Source: Rubrivivax sp. SCN 71-131 (GTDB lineage Bacteria; Pseudomonadota; Gammaproteobacteria; Burkholderiales; Burkholderiaceae_C). Taken from it: a DNA stretch of 64,000 bases. Positions within the stretch are counted from its first letter, which is position 1. Each line of letters begins with the position of its first letter. A program made the translations under genes and the position numbers. Under the pieces are notes generated by a model. That model was not told the origin of the DNA. It ran no database searches and saw only the letters and a list, made by a program, of their open reading frames with translations. This document shows positions 27,102 through 39,622 of this stretch, piece after piece. Where the stretch lies: positions 62,001 to 126,000 of the forward strand of contig MEFD01000014.1 in assembly GCA_001724995.1 (NCBI GenBank), written 5' to 3'.

Positions 27102-28289
27102 TCAGGTGGGAAATTGTCGTCCGCGCAGGCGTTTCACGCTGGTGTGCAGGTATTGCACCGTGGCGTCGACCTCGCGCTCGGTGGTGAAGCGCCCGATCGT
27201 CAGCCGCAGCGAGGCATGCGCCTGCTCGTCGCGAAGGCCCAGGGCGCGCAGCACGTGGCTGGGCTCGAGACGGGCCGAACTGCAGGCCGAACCCGAACTC
27301 GCAGCCACGCCCGGCAGGCTCTCGAGCAGCGGGCGGCCCTCGACGCCCTCGAACGAGAGGTTGAGGTTGTGGGGCACGCGCCGGTGGCGGTCGCCGTTGA
27401 GGCGCACGCCGCCGAGCGCCTCGATGCCCTGCAGCAGGCGCTGCTGCAGCGTGCGCATGCGCTCGCACTCGGCGTCCATCTCCGCTGCGGCGAGGGCGAA
27501 GGCCTCACCCATGCCGACGCACTGGTGCGTCGGCAGGGTGCCGCTGCGCAGCCCGCGCTCGTGACCGCCGCCATGCATCTGCGCGGCGATCTTCACGCGC
27601 GGCTTGCGGCGCACGTAGAGCGCGCCGATGCCCTTGGGGCCGTAGGTCTTGTGCGCGGTCAGGCTCATCAGGTCGACCGGCCAGCGGCGCAGGTCGATGG
27701 CCAGCTTGCCGCTGGCCTGCGCCGCGTCGACGTGCAGCAGCACGCCGCGCTCACGGCAGATGGCACCCAGGGCCTCGACGTCCTGCACGACGCCGATCTC
27801 GTTGTTCACCAGCATCACCGAGGCGAGCACGGTGTCCGGGCGCAACGCGTCGCGAAAGTGCTCCGCATCGAGCCGCCCGTCCGCACGCACGTCGAGCAGC
27901 GTGAGTTCGCAGCCCTGGCGCGCGAGCTGCTGCGCCGCATCGAGCACGGCCTTGTGCTCGGTCACCACGGTCACCAGGTGGCGTCCGCGCGCATCCTCGT
28001 GCTGCAGCGCGCCCTTGAGCGCCAGGTTGTCGCTCTCGGTGGCGCCGCTGGTCCAGACGATCTCCGCCGGGTCGGCACCGACGAGTGCGGCCACCTGCGC
28101 GCGGGCGCGCTCGACCGCCTCCTGCGCGCGCCAGCCGAAGGCGTGACCGCCCGAGGCCGGATTGCCGAACTCCTCGGCGAGCCAGGGAAGCATGGACGCG
28201 ACGACGCGCGGATCCACCGGCGTCGTCGCACCGTAGTCCATGTAGATCGGGCCGGGCGCACCCGGCACGGCGTCGTGCGGCGCGCTCAT
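27102..28289 (-). CDS. iscS: Cysteine desulfurase IscS
   Basis: This PLP enzyme takes sulfur from cysteine for Fe-S clusters, thiouridine and other uses. The 395-residue protein has the family start YMDYGATTPVDPRV, the PLP lysine in SLTAHKTYGPKGIGALY, and the mobile active-site cysteine in SSGSACSSARLEPSHVLRALG. These assign it to the IscS (group I) rather than SufS type. The ATG at 28289 is the last start compatible with the conserved N-terminus. It sits between iscR and iscA with no iscU. Confidence 0.93.
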   Translation of the reverse strand: MSAPHDAVPGAPGPIYMDYGATTPVDPRVVASMLPWLAEEFGNPASGGHAFGWRAQEAVERARAQVAALVGADPAEIVWTSGATESDNLALKGALQHEDARGRHLVTVVTEHKAVLDAAQQLARQGCELTLLDVRADGRLDAEHFRDALRPDTVLASVMLVNNEIGVVQDVEALGAICRERGVLLHVDAAQASGKLAIDLRRWPVDLMSLTAHKTYGPKGIGALYVRRKPRVKIAAQMHGGGHERGLRSGTLPTHQCVGMGEAFALAAAEMDAECERMRTLQQRLLQGIEALGGVRLNGDRHRRVPHNLNLSFEGVEGRPLLESLPGVAASSGSACSSARLEPSHVLRALGLRDEQAHASLRLTIGRFTTEREVDATVQYLHTSVKRLRGRQFPT

Positions 28290-28320
28290 TGCGCGCGGTC
28301 GCGACGGCGCGGGGCGGACC

Positions 28321-28854
28321 TCACTTGCGCAGCGCGGCACCCAGCGCGAACACCGAGTTCGGCGCCGTGATCTTGATCGGCTTGACCACCGGCTGGCTGG
28401 AGATGGCACGCTTGACCGGCGCTTCGTCGATGGAAACGCCCTTGGCGAGCTGCTCGTCGACCAGCTTCTTCAGCGAGATCGAGTCCAGGTACTCGATCAT
28501 CTTCGTGTTCAGGCTCGTCCAGAGGTCGTGCGTCATGCACTTGCCCGTCTGGTCGCCCATGCAGTTTTCCTTGCCGCCGCAGCTGGTGGCGTCCATCGGC
28601 TCATCGACGGCGACGATGATGTCGGCCACCGAAATCTCCGCCGACGAGCGCCCGAGCGAGTAGCCACCACCGGGGCCACGCGTGCTCTCCACCAACTCGT
28701 GGCGGCGCAGCTTGCCGAAGAGCTGCTCGAGATAGGACAGCGAGATGTGCTGGCGCTGGCTGATGGCCGCCAGCGCCACCGGCCCGGCGCCGGAGCGCAG
28801 GGCGAGGTCGATCATCGCGGTCACGGCAAAACGCCCCTTGGTGGTCAGTCGCAT
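28321..28854 (-). CDS. iscR: Fe-S cluster regulator IscR (Rrf2 family)
   Basis: This is a 177-residue Rrf2-family regulator that senses Fe-S status and controls the isc genes. The N-terminal winged helix starts MRLTTKGRFAVTAMIDLAL. The three cluster ligands lie in CGGKENC and the following TGKC, before MTHDLW, giving spacing C-x5-C-x7-C. An AGGAG ribosome site precedes the ATG. A promoter and a candidate IscR site lie upstream at 28960-29008, so autoregulation is likely. Confidence 0.93.
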   Translation of the reverse strand: MRLTTKGRFAVTAMIDLALRSGAGPVALAAISQRQHISLSYLEQLFGKLRRHELVESTRGPGGGYSLGRSSAEISVADIIVAVDEPMDATSCGGKENCMGDQTGKCMTHDLWTSLNTKMIEYLDSISLKKLVDEQLAKGVSIDEAPVKRAISSQPVVKPIKITAPNSVFALGAALRK

Positions 28855-28959
28855 CGTGAACTCCTGTCGGCAGTGATGGGCAACGCCTCCGTCGGCGGGG
28901 TCGGTTCGGACCGCCTCGGCCGGCATGGCCACAGTCGGCCAGGGAATACCCCCAGTCAA

Positions 28960-29008
28960 ATTCCGACTGCTATTGTCAAGTATACACAAGCCCGAGTAAA
29001 ACGATCAA
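28960..29008 (-). promoter_or_regulatory. iscR promoter with candidate IscR binding site
   Basis: On the minus strand, TTGATC (29003-29008) and TATACT (28979-28984) are 18 bases apart and form a good sigma-70 promoter. The -35 overlaps the cbbR stop codon. Overlapping the -10, the 24-base stretch 28960-28983 reads ATACTTGAC, six bases, AGTCGGAAT. This resembles the type 1 IscR box of other proteobacteria. The promoter is well supported. The IscR site is inferred from similarity and position. Confidence 0.6.
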
Positions 29009-29997
29009 GCTTTTTGTGCGGCGCCGGCCCGGCCTGGCGTCCGTGGAGGTGGCGTCGACGCACCCGCGTCGCCACTTGCGCCGACGAACGCCGCCTTCGC
29101 CAGGAACCCCTCCCCGCGCTCGATCAGGAAGTAGCGGAAGGCCTCGGCCGCCGGCGACAGGATTCGCGAGCCGACGTGCACGACGTTCCAGGCGCGCACC
29201 AGCGGCGTGCCGGCAATGTCGAGCACGGCCAGCAGGCCGTGCTGCACTTCGAGACTGATCGTGTGCAGCGACAGGAACGCCAGCCCCAGGCCGGCGATCA
29301 CGGACTGCTTGATGGTCTCGCTGCTTTCCAGCTCCATCGCGATGGTCGGCGCGACACGGTGCTCGGTGAAGTAGCGCTCCATCGCCGCCCGCGTGCCCGA
29401 GCCGGCTTCACGCGCGATCACCGGGTAGCGCACCAGCACCTCGGGCGGCGCCTGCGGCACGGCCAGCAGGGGGTGGTCGGGCGGCGCGACGAAGGCCAGC
29501 GGATGCGCCGCGAAGGGCTCGGCCCGCAGCGCCAGCTCCCTGGGCGGCCGGCCCATGATGGCGAGGTCCGCTTCGCCGGCAGCGATCAGCGCGACGAGCT
29601 GTTCGCGGCTGGCAGCCAGCCGCAGCTTCACGTCGATGCCCGGATGATCCTCGTGAAAGCGCGCCAGCAGGTGCGGCACGAAGTAGGTCGCCGTGCTGAC
29701 CATGGCGATCGTCAGCCGCCCGCGCTCGATGCGCTTCAGGCGCGCCATCGCGTCGTCGGCCTCCTTCAGCGCCGCCAGCAGCCGCTTCGCATGCACGAGG
29801 AAGTACTCGCCGGCGGTGCTGAGCGAAACCGCGCGGCCGTGGCGGTCGAACAGGGGCAGGCCCACCTGCGCCTCGACCTCCTTCACCTGCATCGACACCG
29901 CCGGCGGCGTGAGGTGCAGCGCCTCGGCGGCGCGGGTCATGTTGCCGGTCTTGGCCACCTCGACGAAGACCTGGAGCTGGCGGAAGGTGACATTCAC
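29005..29997 (-). CDS. cbbR: LysR-type regulator CbbR
   Basis: CbbR activates the Calvin-cycle operon in response to metabolite signals. The 330-residue LysR-family protein has the N-terminal helix-turn-helix (TRAAEALHLTPPAVSMQVKEVE) and a periplasmic-binding-protein-like effector domain from about residue 90. It is divergently transcribed from cbbL, with palindromic sites in the gap, which is the classic cbbR arrangement. The last 25 residues are a Pro/Ala-rich extension. Confidence 0.93.
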   Translation of the reverse strand: MNVTFRQLQVFVEVAKTGNMTRAAEALHLTPPAVSMQVKEVEAQVGLPLFDRHGRAVSLSTAGEYFLVHAKRLLAALKEADDAMARLKRIERGRLTIAMVSTATYFVPHLLARFHEDHPGIDVKLRLAASREQLVALIAAGEADLAIMGRPPRELALRAEPFAAHPLAFVAPPDHPLLAVPQAPPEVLVRYPVIAREAGSGTRAAMERYFTEHRVAPTIAMELESSETIKQSVIAGLGLAFLSLHTISLEVQHGLLAVLDIAGTPLVRAWNVVHVGSRILSPAAEAFRYFLIERGEGFLAKAAFVGASGDAGASTPPPRTPGRAGAAQKA

Positions 29998-30017
29998 GGC
30001 AAAGCCTTTGGTAGCAC

Positions 30018-31622
<1,605 letters not shown>

Positions 31623-31635
31623 GGAGTGCCACACC

Positions 31636-32124
31636 ATGATGACCAACCCCACCGGCCGCCTGACGCAGGGCCAGTTCAGCTTTCTGCCCGAGCTCACCGA
31701 CGCCGAGATCGCGCTGCAGGTCGACTACGGCCTGGGCAAGGGCTACGCCTGGAGCGTGGAGTACAGCGATGACCCGCACCCGCGCAACACCTACTGGGAG
31801 ATGTACGGCATGCCGATGTTCGACATTCGCGTGCCCCTCCCCGAGGGGGCTGATCCGGCTCGGGAACGGCCCGTCGCCGGCTCCGACGCCGCCGTCGTGC
31901 TGGCCGCCCTGAACGAGTGCCGCCGCACCTTCCCGAACCACTACATCCGCTTGATGGCCTTCGACAGCACGCGCGGCGTGGAGTCGATCGCGATGAGCTT
32001 CATCGTCAACCGCCCGGCCAGGGAGCCCGGCTTCGGCCTTGCGCGCCAGGAGGCGGCGGGGCGAACGATGCGCTACACGGTGGTGAGCTACGCCACCGCC
32101 CGGCCCGAAGGCGAGCGCGACTAG
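31636..32124 (+). CDS. cbbS: RubisCO small subunit with unusual insertion
   Basis: This is the small subunit of form I RubisCO, which caps the L8 core. Family motifs include [44 protein letters not shown] and [14 protein letters not shown]. At 162 residues it is longer than usual for red-type small subunits (about 130-140). The excess is largely 18 residues ([18 protein letters not shown]) between the PMFDIR strand and the following helix. This comes from a 54-base GC-rich, palindrome-bearing insertion (31831-31884). A GAGGAG ribosome site spans the cbbL stop. The reading frame is intact, so the protein is likely made. Confidence 0.95.
   Translation: MMTNPTGRLTQGQFSFLPELTDAEIALQVDYGLGKGYAWSVEYSDDPHPRNTYWEMYGMPMFDIRVPLPEGADPARERPVAGSDAAVVLAALNECRRTFPNHYIRLMAFDSTRGVESIAMSFIVNRPAREPGFGLARQEAAGRTMRYTVVSYATARPEGERD
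31831..31884. repeat. In-frame 54-base palindromic insertion in cbbS
   Basis: The stretch is exactly 18 codons and is absent from the usual red-type cbbS. It contains CCCCTC-ccc-GAGGGG (31834-31848) and CCGGC (31854-31858) with GCCGG (31876-31880), so the strand can fold into two hairpins. This composition resembles a small dispersed REP-like element rather than normal codons. No second copy was seen in this window. Confidence 0.5.
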
Positions 32125-32204
32125 GCCCACCCGCGAAGCGCCTTCGGGGCCGCGCCCGCGAGGAGGCGCAGTCCGCTGCCACAAGACCCCTGCCGCACAC
32201 GCCG

Positions 32205-33167
32205 ATGAACGCACCGACCTACGCCATCCCCGGATCACCGGCGCCGCCCCCCGCCTCGGCGCCGGCGGGCGCCGAGGCCCCGGCCGCACCGCGCACCGTC
32301 GCCGACGTGCTGCGTGCCAGCCAGGTCGAGGCCGTGCTCGAAGAGCTCGAGCGCGACCTGGTGGGCCTGGCGCCGGTCAAGCAGCGCATCCGCGACGTCG
32401 CCGCGCTGCTGGTCATCGACAAGCTGCGCCTGGCCCTGGGCCTGCAGGCACAGGCGCCGAGCCTGCACATGTGTTTCACCGGCAACCCCGGCACCGGCAA
32501 GACGACGGTGGCGCTGCGCATGGCGCAGATCCTGCACCGCCTGGGCTACGTGCGCAAAGGCCATCTCGTGGCCGTCACCCGCGACGACCTCGTGGGCCAG
32601 TACATCGGCCACACCGCGCCGAAGACCCGGGAAGTGCTGCAGCGTGCGATGGGCGGCGTGCTCTTCATCGACGAGGCCTACTACCTCTACCGGCCCGAGA
32701 ACGAGCGCGACTACGGCCAGGAGGCTATCGAGATCCTGCTGCAGGTGATGGAGAACCAGCGCGACGACCTCGTCGTCATCCTCGCCGGCTACAAGGACCG
32801 CATGGACACGTTCTTCAAGAGCAACCCCGGCATGAGCAGCCGCATCGCGCATCACCTCGACTTCCCCGACTACGCCGCCGTCGAGCTGATGGCGATCGGC
32901 GATCGCATGCTCGCCGCGATGGCCTACCGCTTCACGTCCGAGGCACGCGCCGCGTTCGACGAATACCTTGCGCGGCGCATGGCGCAGCCGCACTTCGCCA
33001 ACGCGCGCAGCGTGCGCAACGCGCTCGATCGCGCGCGGCTGCGCCAGGCGAGCCGCCTGTTCGGCGACGCCGCCGATCCGGCCGCGCGCGAACGCGTGCT
33101 CGACGAGACGGCACTGACGACGCTCGGCGAAAGCGACATCCGCGCCAGCCGCGTCTTCGCCGACTGA
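32205..33167 (+). CDS. cbbX: Red-type RubisCO activase CbbX
   Basis: CbbX is an AAA+ ATPase that removes inhibitory sugar phosphates from red-type RubisCO by pulling on the large-subunit C-terminus. The 320-residue protein has Walker A GNPGTGKT (residues 93-100), Walker [12 protein letters not shown] and the sensor/arginine region [15 protein letters not shown]. The first 30 residues are a Pro/Ala-rich extension. It follows cbbS by 80 bases, in the order found in other proteobacterial red-type operons. Confidence 0.96.
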   Translation: MNAPTYAIPGSPAPPPASAPAGAEAPAAPRTVADVLRASQVEAVLEELERDLVGLAPVKQRIRDVAALLVIDKLRLALGLQAQAPSLHMCFTGNPGTGKTTVALRMAQILHRLGYVRKGHLVAVTRDDLVGQYIGHTAPKTREVLQRAMGGVLFIDEAYYLYRPENERDYGQEAIEILLQVMENQRDDLVVILAGYKDRMDTFFKSNPGMSSRIAHHLDFPDYAAVELMAIGDRMLAAMAYRFTSEARAAFDEYLARRMAQPHFANARSVRNALDRARLRQASRLFGDAADPAARERVLDETALTTLGESDIRASRVFAD

Positions 33168-33213
33168 TCCTGCCCCCGCCGATCCGGAAAACCCTCCCAC
33201 CCGAAAGCCCACC

Positions 33214-34356
33214 ATGCCGCTCAGTGGCCGCCGGACATTGACCCGCTACCTGATCGAGGAACGCCGCCGCTTCCCCGCGGCCAGCGGCGACTTCAACGCG
33301 CTGATCCTCGACGTCGCGCTCGCCTGCAAGGCCATCGCGCGCATCGTCGCCTTGGGCACGCTGGCCGAAGCCAACGGGCATGGCTCGCGTGGCGCAGGCA
33401 CCAACGCCGACGCGGCGCCGTGCCCGCCACCGGGCGGCCGGATCAACGTGCAGGGCGAAGTGCAGAAGCCCCTGGACGTCGTGGCCAACGAGATCTTCGT
33501 GCGCATGAACGAGTGGAACGGCCATCTCGCCGGCCTCGCCAGCGAGGAGATGGACGAGCCCCGGCAGATCCCCACCCGCTATCCGCGCGGCAAGTACCTG
33601 CTCGCGTTCGATCCGCTGGACGGCAGCGGCAACATCGACGTCAACGTCGCGGTGGGCAGCATCTTCTCGATCCTGCGCGCCCCCGACGAGGTGATCGACA
33701 GCGGCCGCGACCGTCAACGCGACGTGTGCGAAGCCGACTTCCTGCAGCCTGGCGCGGCGCAGGTCGCGGCCGGCTACGCGATCTACGGCCCGAGCACGAT
33801 GCTGGTGCTCAGCGTCGGCAACGGGGTCGCCGGCTTCACGCTCGACCCCCAACTGGGCGAGTTCGTGCTCTCGCACCCGGGCATCCAGGTGCCGCGCGAG
33901 ACCCAGGAATTCGCCATCAACACCAGCAACAGCCGCTTCTGGGAGCCGCCCGTCAAGCGCTACGTCGACGAATGCCTGGCCGGCAAGACCGGCGCGCGCG
34001 GCAAGGACTTCAACATGCGCTGGATCGCCAGCATGGTGGCCGAGGCGCACCGCATCCTGATGCGCGGCGGCGTCTTCCTCTACCCGCGCGACACGAAGGA
34101 TCCGGCCAGGCCCGGCCGCCTGCGCCTGCTGTACGAGGCCAACCCGGTCGGCTACCTGATGGAGCAGGCGGGCGGCCGCGCCAGCACCGGGCGCCAGCCG
34201 ATCCTGGGCGTCAAGCCCTCGGCGTTGCACCAGCGCATCGGCGTCGTCTTCGGCAGTGCCGCCGAAGTGCAGCGCATCGAGCGCTACCACCACGAGCCGG
34301 TGCCTTCCGAGGCGCCGGCGCCCCTGTTCGCGCCGCGCAGCCTGTTCAGGGACTGA
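33214..34356 (+). CDS. cbbF: Fructose-1,6-bisphosphatase class I (Calvin cycle)
   Basis: This enzyme hydrolyses fructose-1,6-bisphosphate in ribulose bisphosphate regeneration. The 380-residue class I enzyme has the metal-binding motif [23 protein letters not shown] and the substrate region NTSNSRFW. It is longer than typical class I FBPases. An extra Gly/Ala/Pro-rich loop before [13 protein letters not shown] (about residues 50-75) accounts for part of this. It sits in the operon between cbbX and cbbP. A second, gluconeogenic copy may exist elsewhere. Confidence 0.93.
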   Translation: MPLSGRRTLTRYLIEERRRFPAASGDFNALILDVALACKAIARIVALGTLAEANGHGSRGAGTNADAAPCPPPGGRINVQGEVQKPLDVVANEIFVRMNEWNGHLAGLASEEMDEPRQIPTRYPRGKYLLAFDPLDGSGNIDVNVAVGSIFSILRAPDEVIDSGRDRQRDVCEADFLQPGAAQVAAGYAIYGPSTMLVLSVGNGVAGFTLDPQLGEFVLSHPGIQVPRETQEFAINTSNSRFWEPPVKRYVDECLAGKTGARGKDFNMRWIASMVAEAHRILMRGGVFLYPRDTKDPARPGRLRLLYEANPVGYLMEQAGGRASTGRQPILGVKPSALHQRIGVVFGSAAEVQRIERYHHEPVPSEAPAPLFAPRSLFRD

Positions 34357-34372
34357 CCGGGGACGATCGCCC

Positions 34373-35257
34373 ATGTCGCAGAAGCATCCCATCATCGCCA
34401 TCACCGGAAGCTCGGGCGCGGGCACCAGTTCGGTGACGCGGACCTTCGAGAACGTCTTCAGGCGCGAAGGCGTCAAGGCCGCCATCATCGAAGGCGACAG
34501 CTTCCACCGCTACGACCGAAAGGAAATGCGCGAACGCCAGGCGGCGGCCGAGAAGCAGGGCAACCGCCACTTCAGCCACTTCAGCGCCGAGAACAACCTG
34601 TTCCCCGACCTCGAGCAGCTCTTTTGCAGCTACGCCGAAAGCGGCACGGGGCGGCGGCGCAGGTACCTGCACGACGCCGGCGAGGCGGCGGCCTGGAAGC
34701 AGGAAGCCGGCACCTTCACCCCCTGGGAAGAGCTGCCGGCAGACACCGACATGCTGTTCTACGAGGGCCTGCACGGCGCCGTCGTCACGCCCGAGGTGAA
34801 CATCGCCCGCTACCCCGACCTGCTGATCGGCGTCGTGCCGGTGATCAACCTCGAGTGGATCCAGAAGCTGTGGCGCGACAAGCACGTGCGCGGCTACAGC
34901 GCCGAGGCGGTGACCGACACCATCCTGCGCCGCATGCCCGACTACGTGCACGTCATCGTGCCGCAGTTCCAGCACACGCACGTCAACTTCCAGCGCGTGC
35001 CGGTGGTCGACACCAGCGACCCCTTCATCGCGCGCGACATCCCGAGCCCCGACGAGAGCGTGTGCGTGATCCGCTTCGCCAACCCCAAGGGCATCGACTT
35101 CCCCTACCTGCTGAACATGATCGACCACTCGTGGATGAGCCGTGCCAATACCATCGTCGTGCCGGGCGGGAAGATGGAGCTGGCGATGCAGCTCATCTTC
35201 ACGCCGTTCGTCTGGCGCATGATGGAGCGCCGCCGCGCCGCGCTGGGCGTGCTGTGA
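34373..35257 (+). CDS. cbbP: Phosphoribulokinase
   Basis: This enzyme phosphorylates ribulose-5-phosphate to the RubisCO substrate. The 294-residue protein matches the bacterial type. It has the P-loop ITGSSGAGTSSVT near the N-terminus, the EGDSFHRYDR motif with catalytic acid, and DMLFYEGLHGAVV. It is the last gene of this operon. The cluster stops here, without transketolase, phosphoglycolate phosphatase or aldolase genes, so those must be supplied from elsewhere. The following 93 bases hold nothing recognised. Confidence 0.95.
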   Translation: MSQKHPIIAITGSSGAGTSSVTRTFENVFRREGVKAAIIEGDSFHRYDRKEMRERQAAAEKQGNRHFSHFSAENNLFPDLEQLFCSYAESGTGRRRRYLHDAGEAAAWKQEAGTFTPWEELPADTDMLFYEGLHGAVVTPEVNIARYPDLLIGVVPVINLEWIQKLWRDKHVRGYSAEAVTDTILRRMPDYVHVIVPQFQHTHVNFQRVPVVDTSDPFIARDIPSPDESVCVIRFANPKGIDFPYLLNMIDHSWMSRANTIVVPGGKMELAMQLIFTPFVWRMMERRRAALGVL

Positions 35258-35350
35258 GATGGCCGCGCCCAGCGTGACCCCGGCGCGCGCGGGCGCAGCC
35301 CTTCGCCGCCGCGCCACAGGGTTGAACGCAGCCCGGCATGCGCTGAGCGA

Positions 35351-35916
35351 TCAGGCTTCCCGCGCGCCACCGCCCGGGCCTGCCGCCCCTGTCGGCAACT
35401 CCTGCGCCAGCGCAAGGACGAGCCCCTCGCAGGCGTCCTCGACCAGGTCCAGCATGTGCTCGAAGTCGCGCTGCGAGCCGTAGTAGGGGTCGGGCACGAC
35501 GGGCTGATCGCGATGGCGCTGCGCATGCCCCATCAGCCGTTCGATGCGCGCGCGCGCCTGCGCCGGGGCCATGCGCTGCAGCCAGCGCTCGTGACCTTCG
35601 TCCATCGCGAGGATGAGGTCGAAGCGCATGAAGTCCTCGCCGACGACACGCCGCGCGCGCAGCGCCGAGAGATCGTAGCCGCGCGCCCGCGCCGCGGCGA
35701 TCGCGCGCGGATCGGGCGGATCGCCCGCATGCAGGCCCTGCGTGCCGGCGGAGCCGACCGCGATGCGTTCGTCCAGTCCGGCGGCGCCGAGCATGGCGCG
35801 CAGCACGCCTTCGGCCGTCGGCGAGCGGCAGATGTTGCCCGAGCAGACCATCAGCACGCGCAGCGAGGGCGCGGCCAGGGGTGCGGCGCGCCCGCCGAGC
35901 AGCCGGCGCAGCGCCT

Positions 35917-35920
<4 letters not shown>
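35351..35920 (-). CDS. Low-molecular-weight protein tyrosine phosphatase
   Basis: This is a 189-residue LMW-PTP family phosphatase. The P-loop CSGNICRS (Cys26 to Arg32) follows the first strand, and the general acid is in [21 protein letters not shown]. Partners of such enzymes are tyrosine kinases of polysaccharide systems or small-molecule phosphates. Nothing here identifies the target. Its start overlaps the uvrB stop by four bases, so it is translated from the uvrB message. The C-terminus has a Gly/Ala tail. Confidence 0.88.
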
Positions 35921-38049
<2,129 letters not shown>

Positions 38050-38076
38050 GGCGGCCTTCGCGAGGTGTCCGGTCGA

Positions 38077-38106
38077 TAGAATCGCGCGCGGCAGGCAGGG
38101 CCTGCC
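38077..38106 (+). promoter_or_regulatory. Candidate promoter and 5' hairpin of tyrB
   Basis: A -10-like TAGAAT (38077-38082) has only a weak -35. Right at the expected start, GGCAGGC (38090-38096), loop AGG and GCCTGCC (38100-38106) form a perfect seven-pair hairpin. The rest of the 139-base uvrB-tyrB gap shows nothing clear. Confidence 0.4.
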
Positions 38107-38188
38107 GCCGGGCGAAACCGGCAAGCCTAGCGCATGCCCTGCCCCTGCACTTCGCCACGTCCCGACGAACGCCGCCGCCTTGACATCG

Positions 38189-39400
38189 ATGACCGCAACC
38201 GCCTCCCTCTTCGCCGCCGTGGACATGGCGCCGCGCGACCCCATCCTCGGCCTCAACGAGCAGTTTGCCGCCGACCCCCATCCGGGCAAGGTCAACCTGG
38301 GCGTCGGCGTCTATTTCGACGACGAAGGCAAGCTGCCGGTGCTCGAATGCGTCGCCGCGGCCGAGAAGCAGCTCTTCGCCGCGCCGCGGGCCACGGGCTA
38401 CCTGCCGATCGACGGCATCGCGGCCTACGACAAGGCGGTGCAAGGCCTCGTTTTCGGCGCCGGCTCGGCGCTGCTGGCTGCCGCTCGCGTCGCCACCGTG
38501 CAGGCCCTGGGCGGCACCGGCGGCCTGAAGCTCGGCGCCGACTTCCTGCGACGTCTGGCGCCGACGGCCAAGGTGCTGATCAGCGACCCGAGCTGGGAGA
38601 ACCACCGGGCGCTCTTCACCCAGGCGGGCTTCGTGGTCGAGACCTACCCCTATTACGACCCCGCCACCCGAGGCGTGCGCAGCGCCGAGATGCTGGCCGC
38701 CCTGCAGGCCGCACCCGCGGGCACCATCGTCGTGCTGCACGCCTGCTGCCACAACCCGACCGGCTGCGACCTGACCCCCGCGCAGTGGGCGCAGGTGGTG
38801 GAAGTCGTGAAGGCCCGCGGGCTCGTGGCCTTCCTCGACATGGCCTACCAGGGCTTCGGCGAAGGCATCGCCGAGGACGGCGCGGTCGTCGGCCAGTTCG
38901 CCGCGGCGGGCGTGAACTTCCTCGTCTCGACCTCGTTCTCCAAGAGCTTTTCGCTCTACGGCGAGCGTGTCGGCGCCCTGAGCGTCGTCTGCAGCGACGC
39001 CGACGAGGCGCAGCGCGTGCTCTCCCAGCTCAAGATCGTCATCCGCACCAACTATTCCAACCCGCCGACCTTCGGCGCGCAGGTCGTGGCTACAGTGCTG
39101 AACACGCCCGAGTTGCGCGCACTCTGGGTGCGCGAGCTTGCCGCCATGCGTGAACGCATCCGCGCCATGCGCAGCGCGCTGGTGCAGAAGCTGCAGGCCG
39201 CGGGCGTGAAGGGCGATCTTGCCTACATCACGCGCCAGAAGGGCATGTTCAGCTACTCGGGCCTCGGGAAGGAGCAGATGCAGCGCCTGCGCAGCGAGTT
39301 CGGCGTCTACGGCGTCGATTCCGGGCGCATCTGCGTCGCGGCGATCAACAGCCGCAACCTCGACGCCGTGGCGAGCGCGCTGGCCCGCGTGATGGGCTGA
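38189..39400 (+). CDS. tyrB: Aromatic/aspartate aminotransferase (class I)
   Basis: This 403-residue aminotransferase of the AspC/TyrB family moves amino groups between aspartate or aromatic amino acids and 2-oxoglutarate. It starts [20 protein letters not shown]. It has the PLP-phosphate and cofactor motifs [11 protein letters not shown] and [12 protein letters not shown], and the Schiff-base lysine at about residue 252 ([16 protein letters not shown]). Whether aspartate or tyrosine is preferred cannot be decided here. A divergent uvrB-tyrB pair is frequent in Burkholderiales. Confidence 0.9.
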   Translation: MTATASLFAAVDMAPRDPILGLNEQFAADPHPGKVNLGVGVYFDDEGKLPVLECVAAAEKQLFAAPRATGYLPIDGIAAYDKAVQGLVFGAGSALLAAARVATVQALGGTGGLKLGADFLRRLAPTAKVLISDPSWENHRALFTQAGFVVETYPYYDPATRGVRSAEMLAALQAAPAGTIVVLHACCHNPTGCDLTPAQWAQVVEVVKARGLVAFLDMAYQGFGEGIAEDGAVVGQFAAAGVNFLVSTSFSKSFSLYGERVGALSVVCSDADEAQRVLSQLKIVIRTNYSNPPTFGAQVVATVLNTPELRALWVRELAAMRERIRAMRSALVQKLQAAGVKGDLAYITRQKGMFSYSGLGKEQMQRLRSEFGVYGVDSGRICVAAINSRNLDAVASALARVMG

Positions 39401-39494
39401 GCGCCGGGGCGCCGGGGGCCGGGGCCTCGGGCGGGCGGACCCGGAACAAGCCGCGGGCAGGGGCGCTTTTCGGGGTTTGCCCGAGCCCCTGGCG

Positions 39495-39538
39495 GTGCAG
39501 CATGAATGTCAACGGTTGTATATTTGCTGCACTGCACC
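39495..39538 (+). promoter_or_regulatory. TGCA dyad upstream of phaZ
   Basis: This is the only AT-rich patch of the 222-base tyrB-phaZ gap. GTGCAG (39495-39500) pairs with CTGCAC (39527-39532), and a further TGCA follows at 39533. TATATT (39519-39524) between them could be a -10. TGCA-rich sites here may bind the polyhydroxybutyrate regulator PhaR. This is inference from gene context only. Confidence 0.35.
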
Positions 39539-39622
39539 AAATGAGGGTGCGCCTGTCAGCCTCGTCGCAGGGTTTGACAAGCATCATCGCCCGGCGGCGT
39601 ACCGCAGCCCAGGAGACCCGGA

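Noticed and set aside
39401..39480. GC-rich inverted repeats after tyrB as a terminator
   Set aside because: The only stem (CGGGCA/TGCCCG around an 18-base loop) has no T-run and is short, so it is not reported as a terminator.
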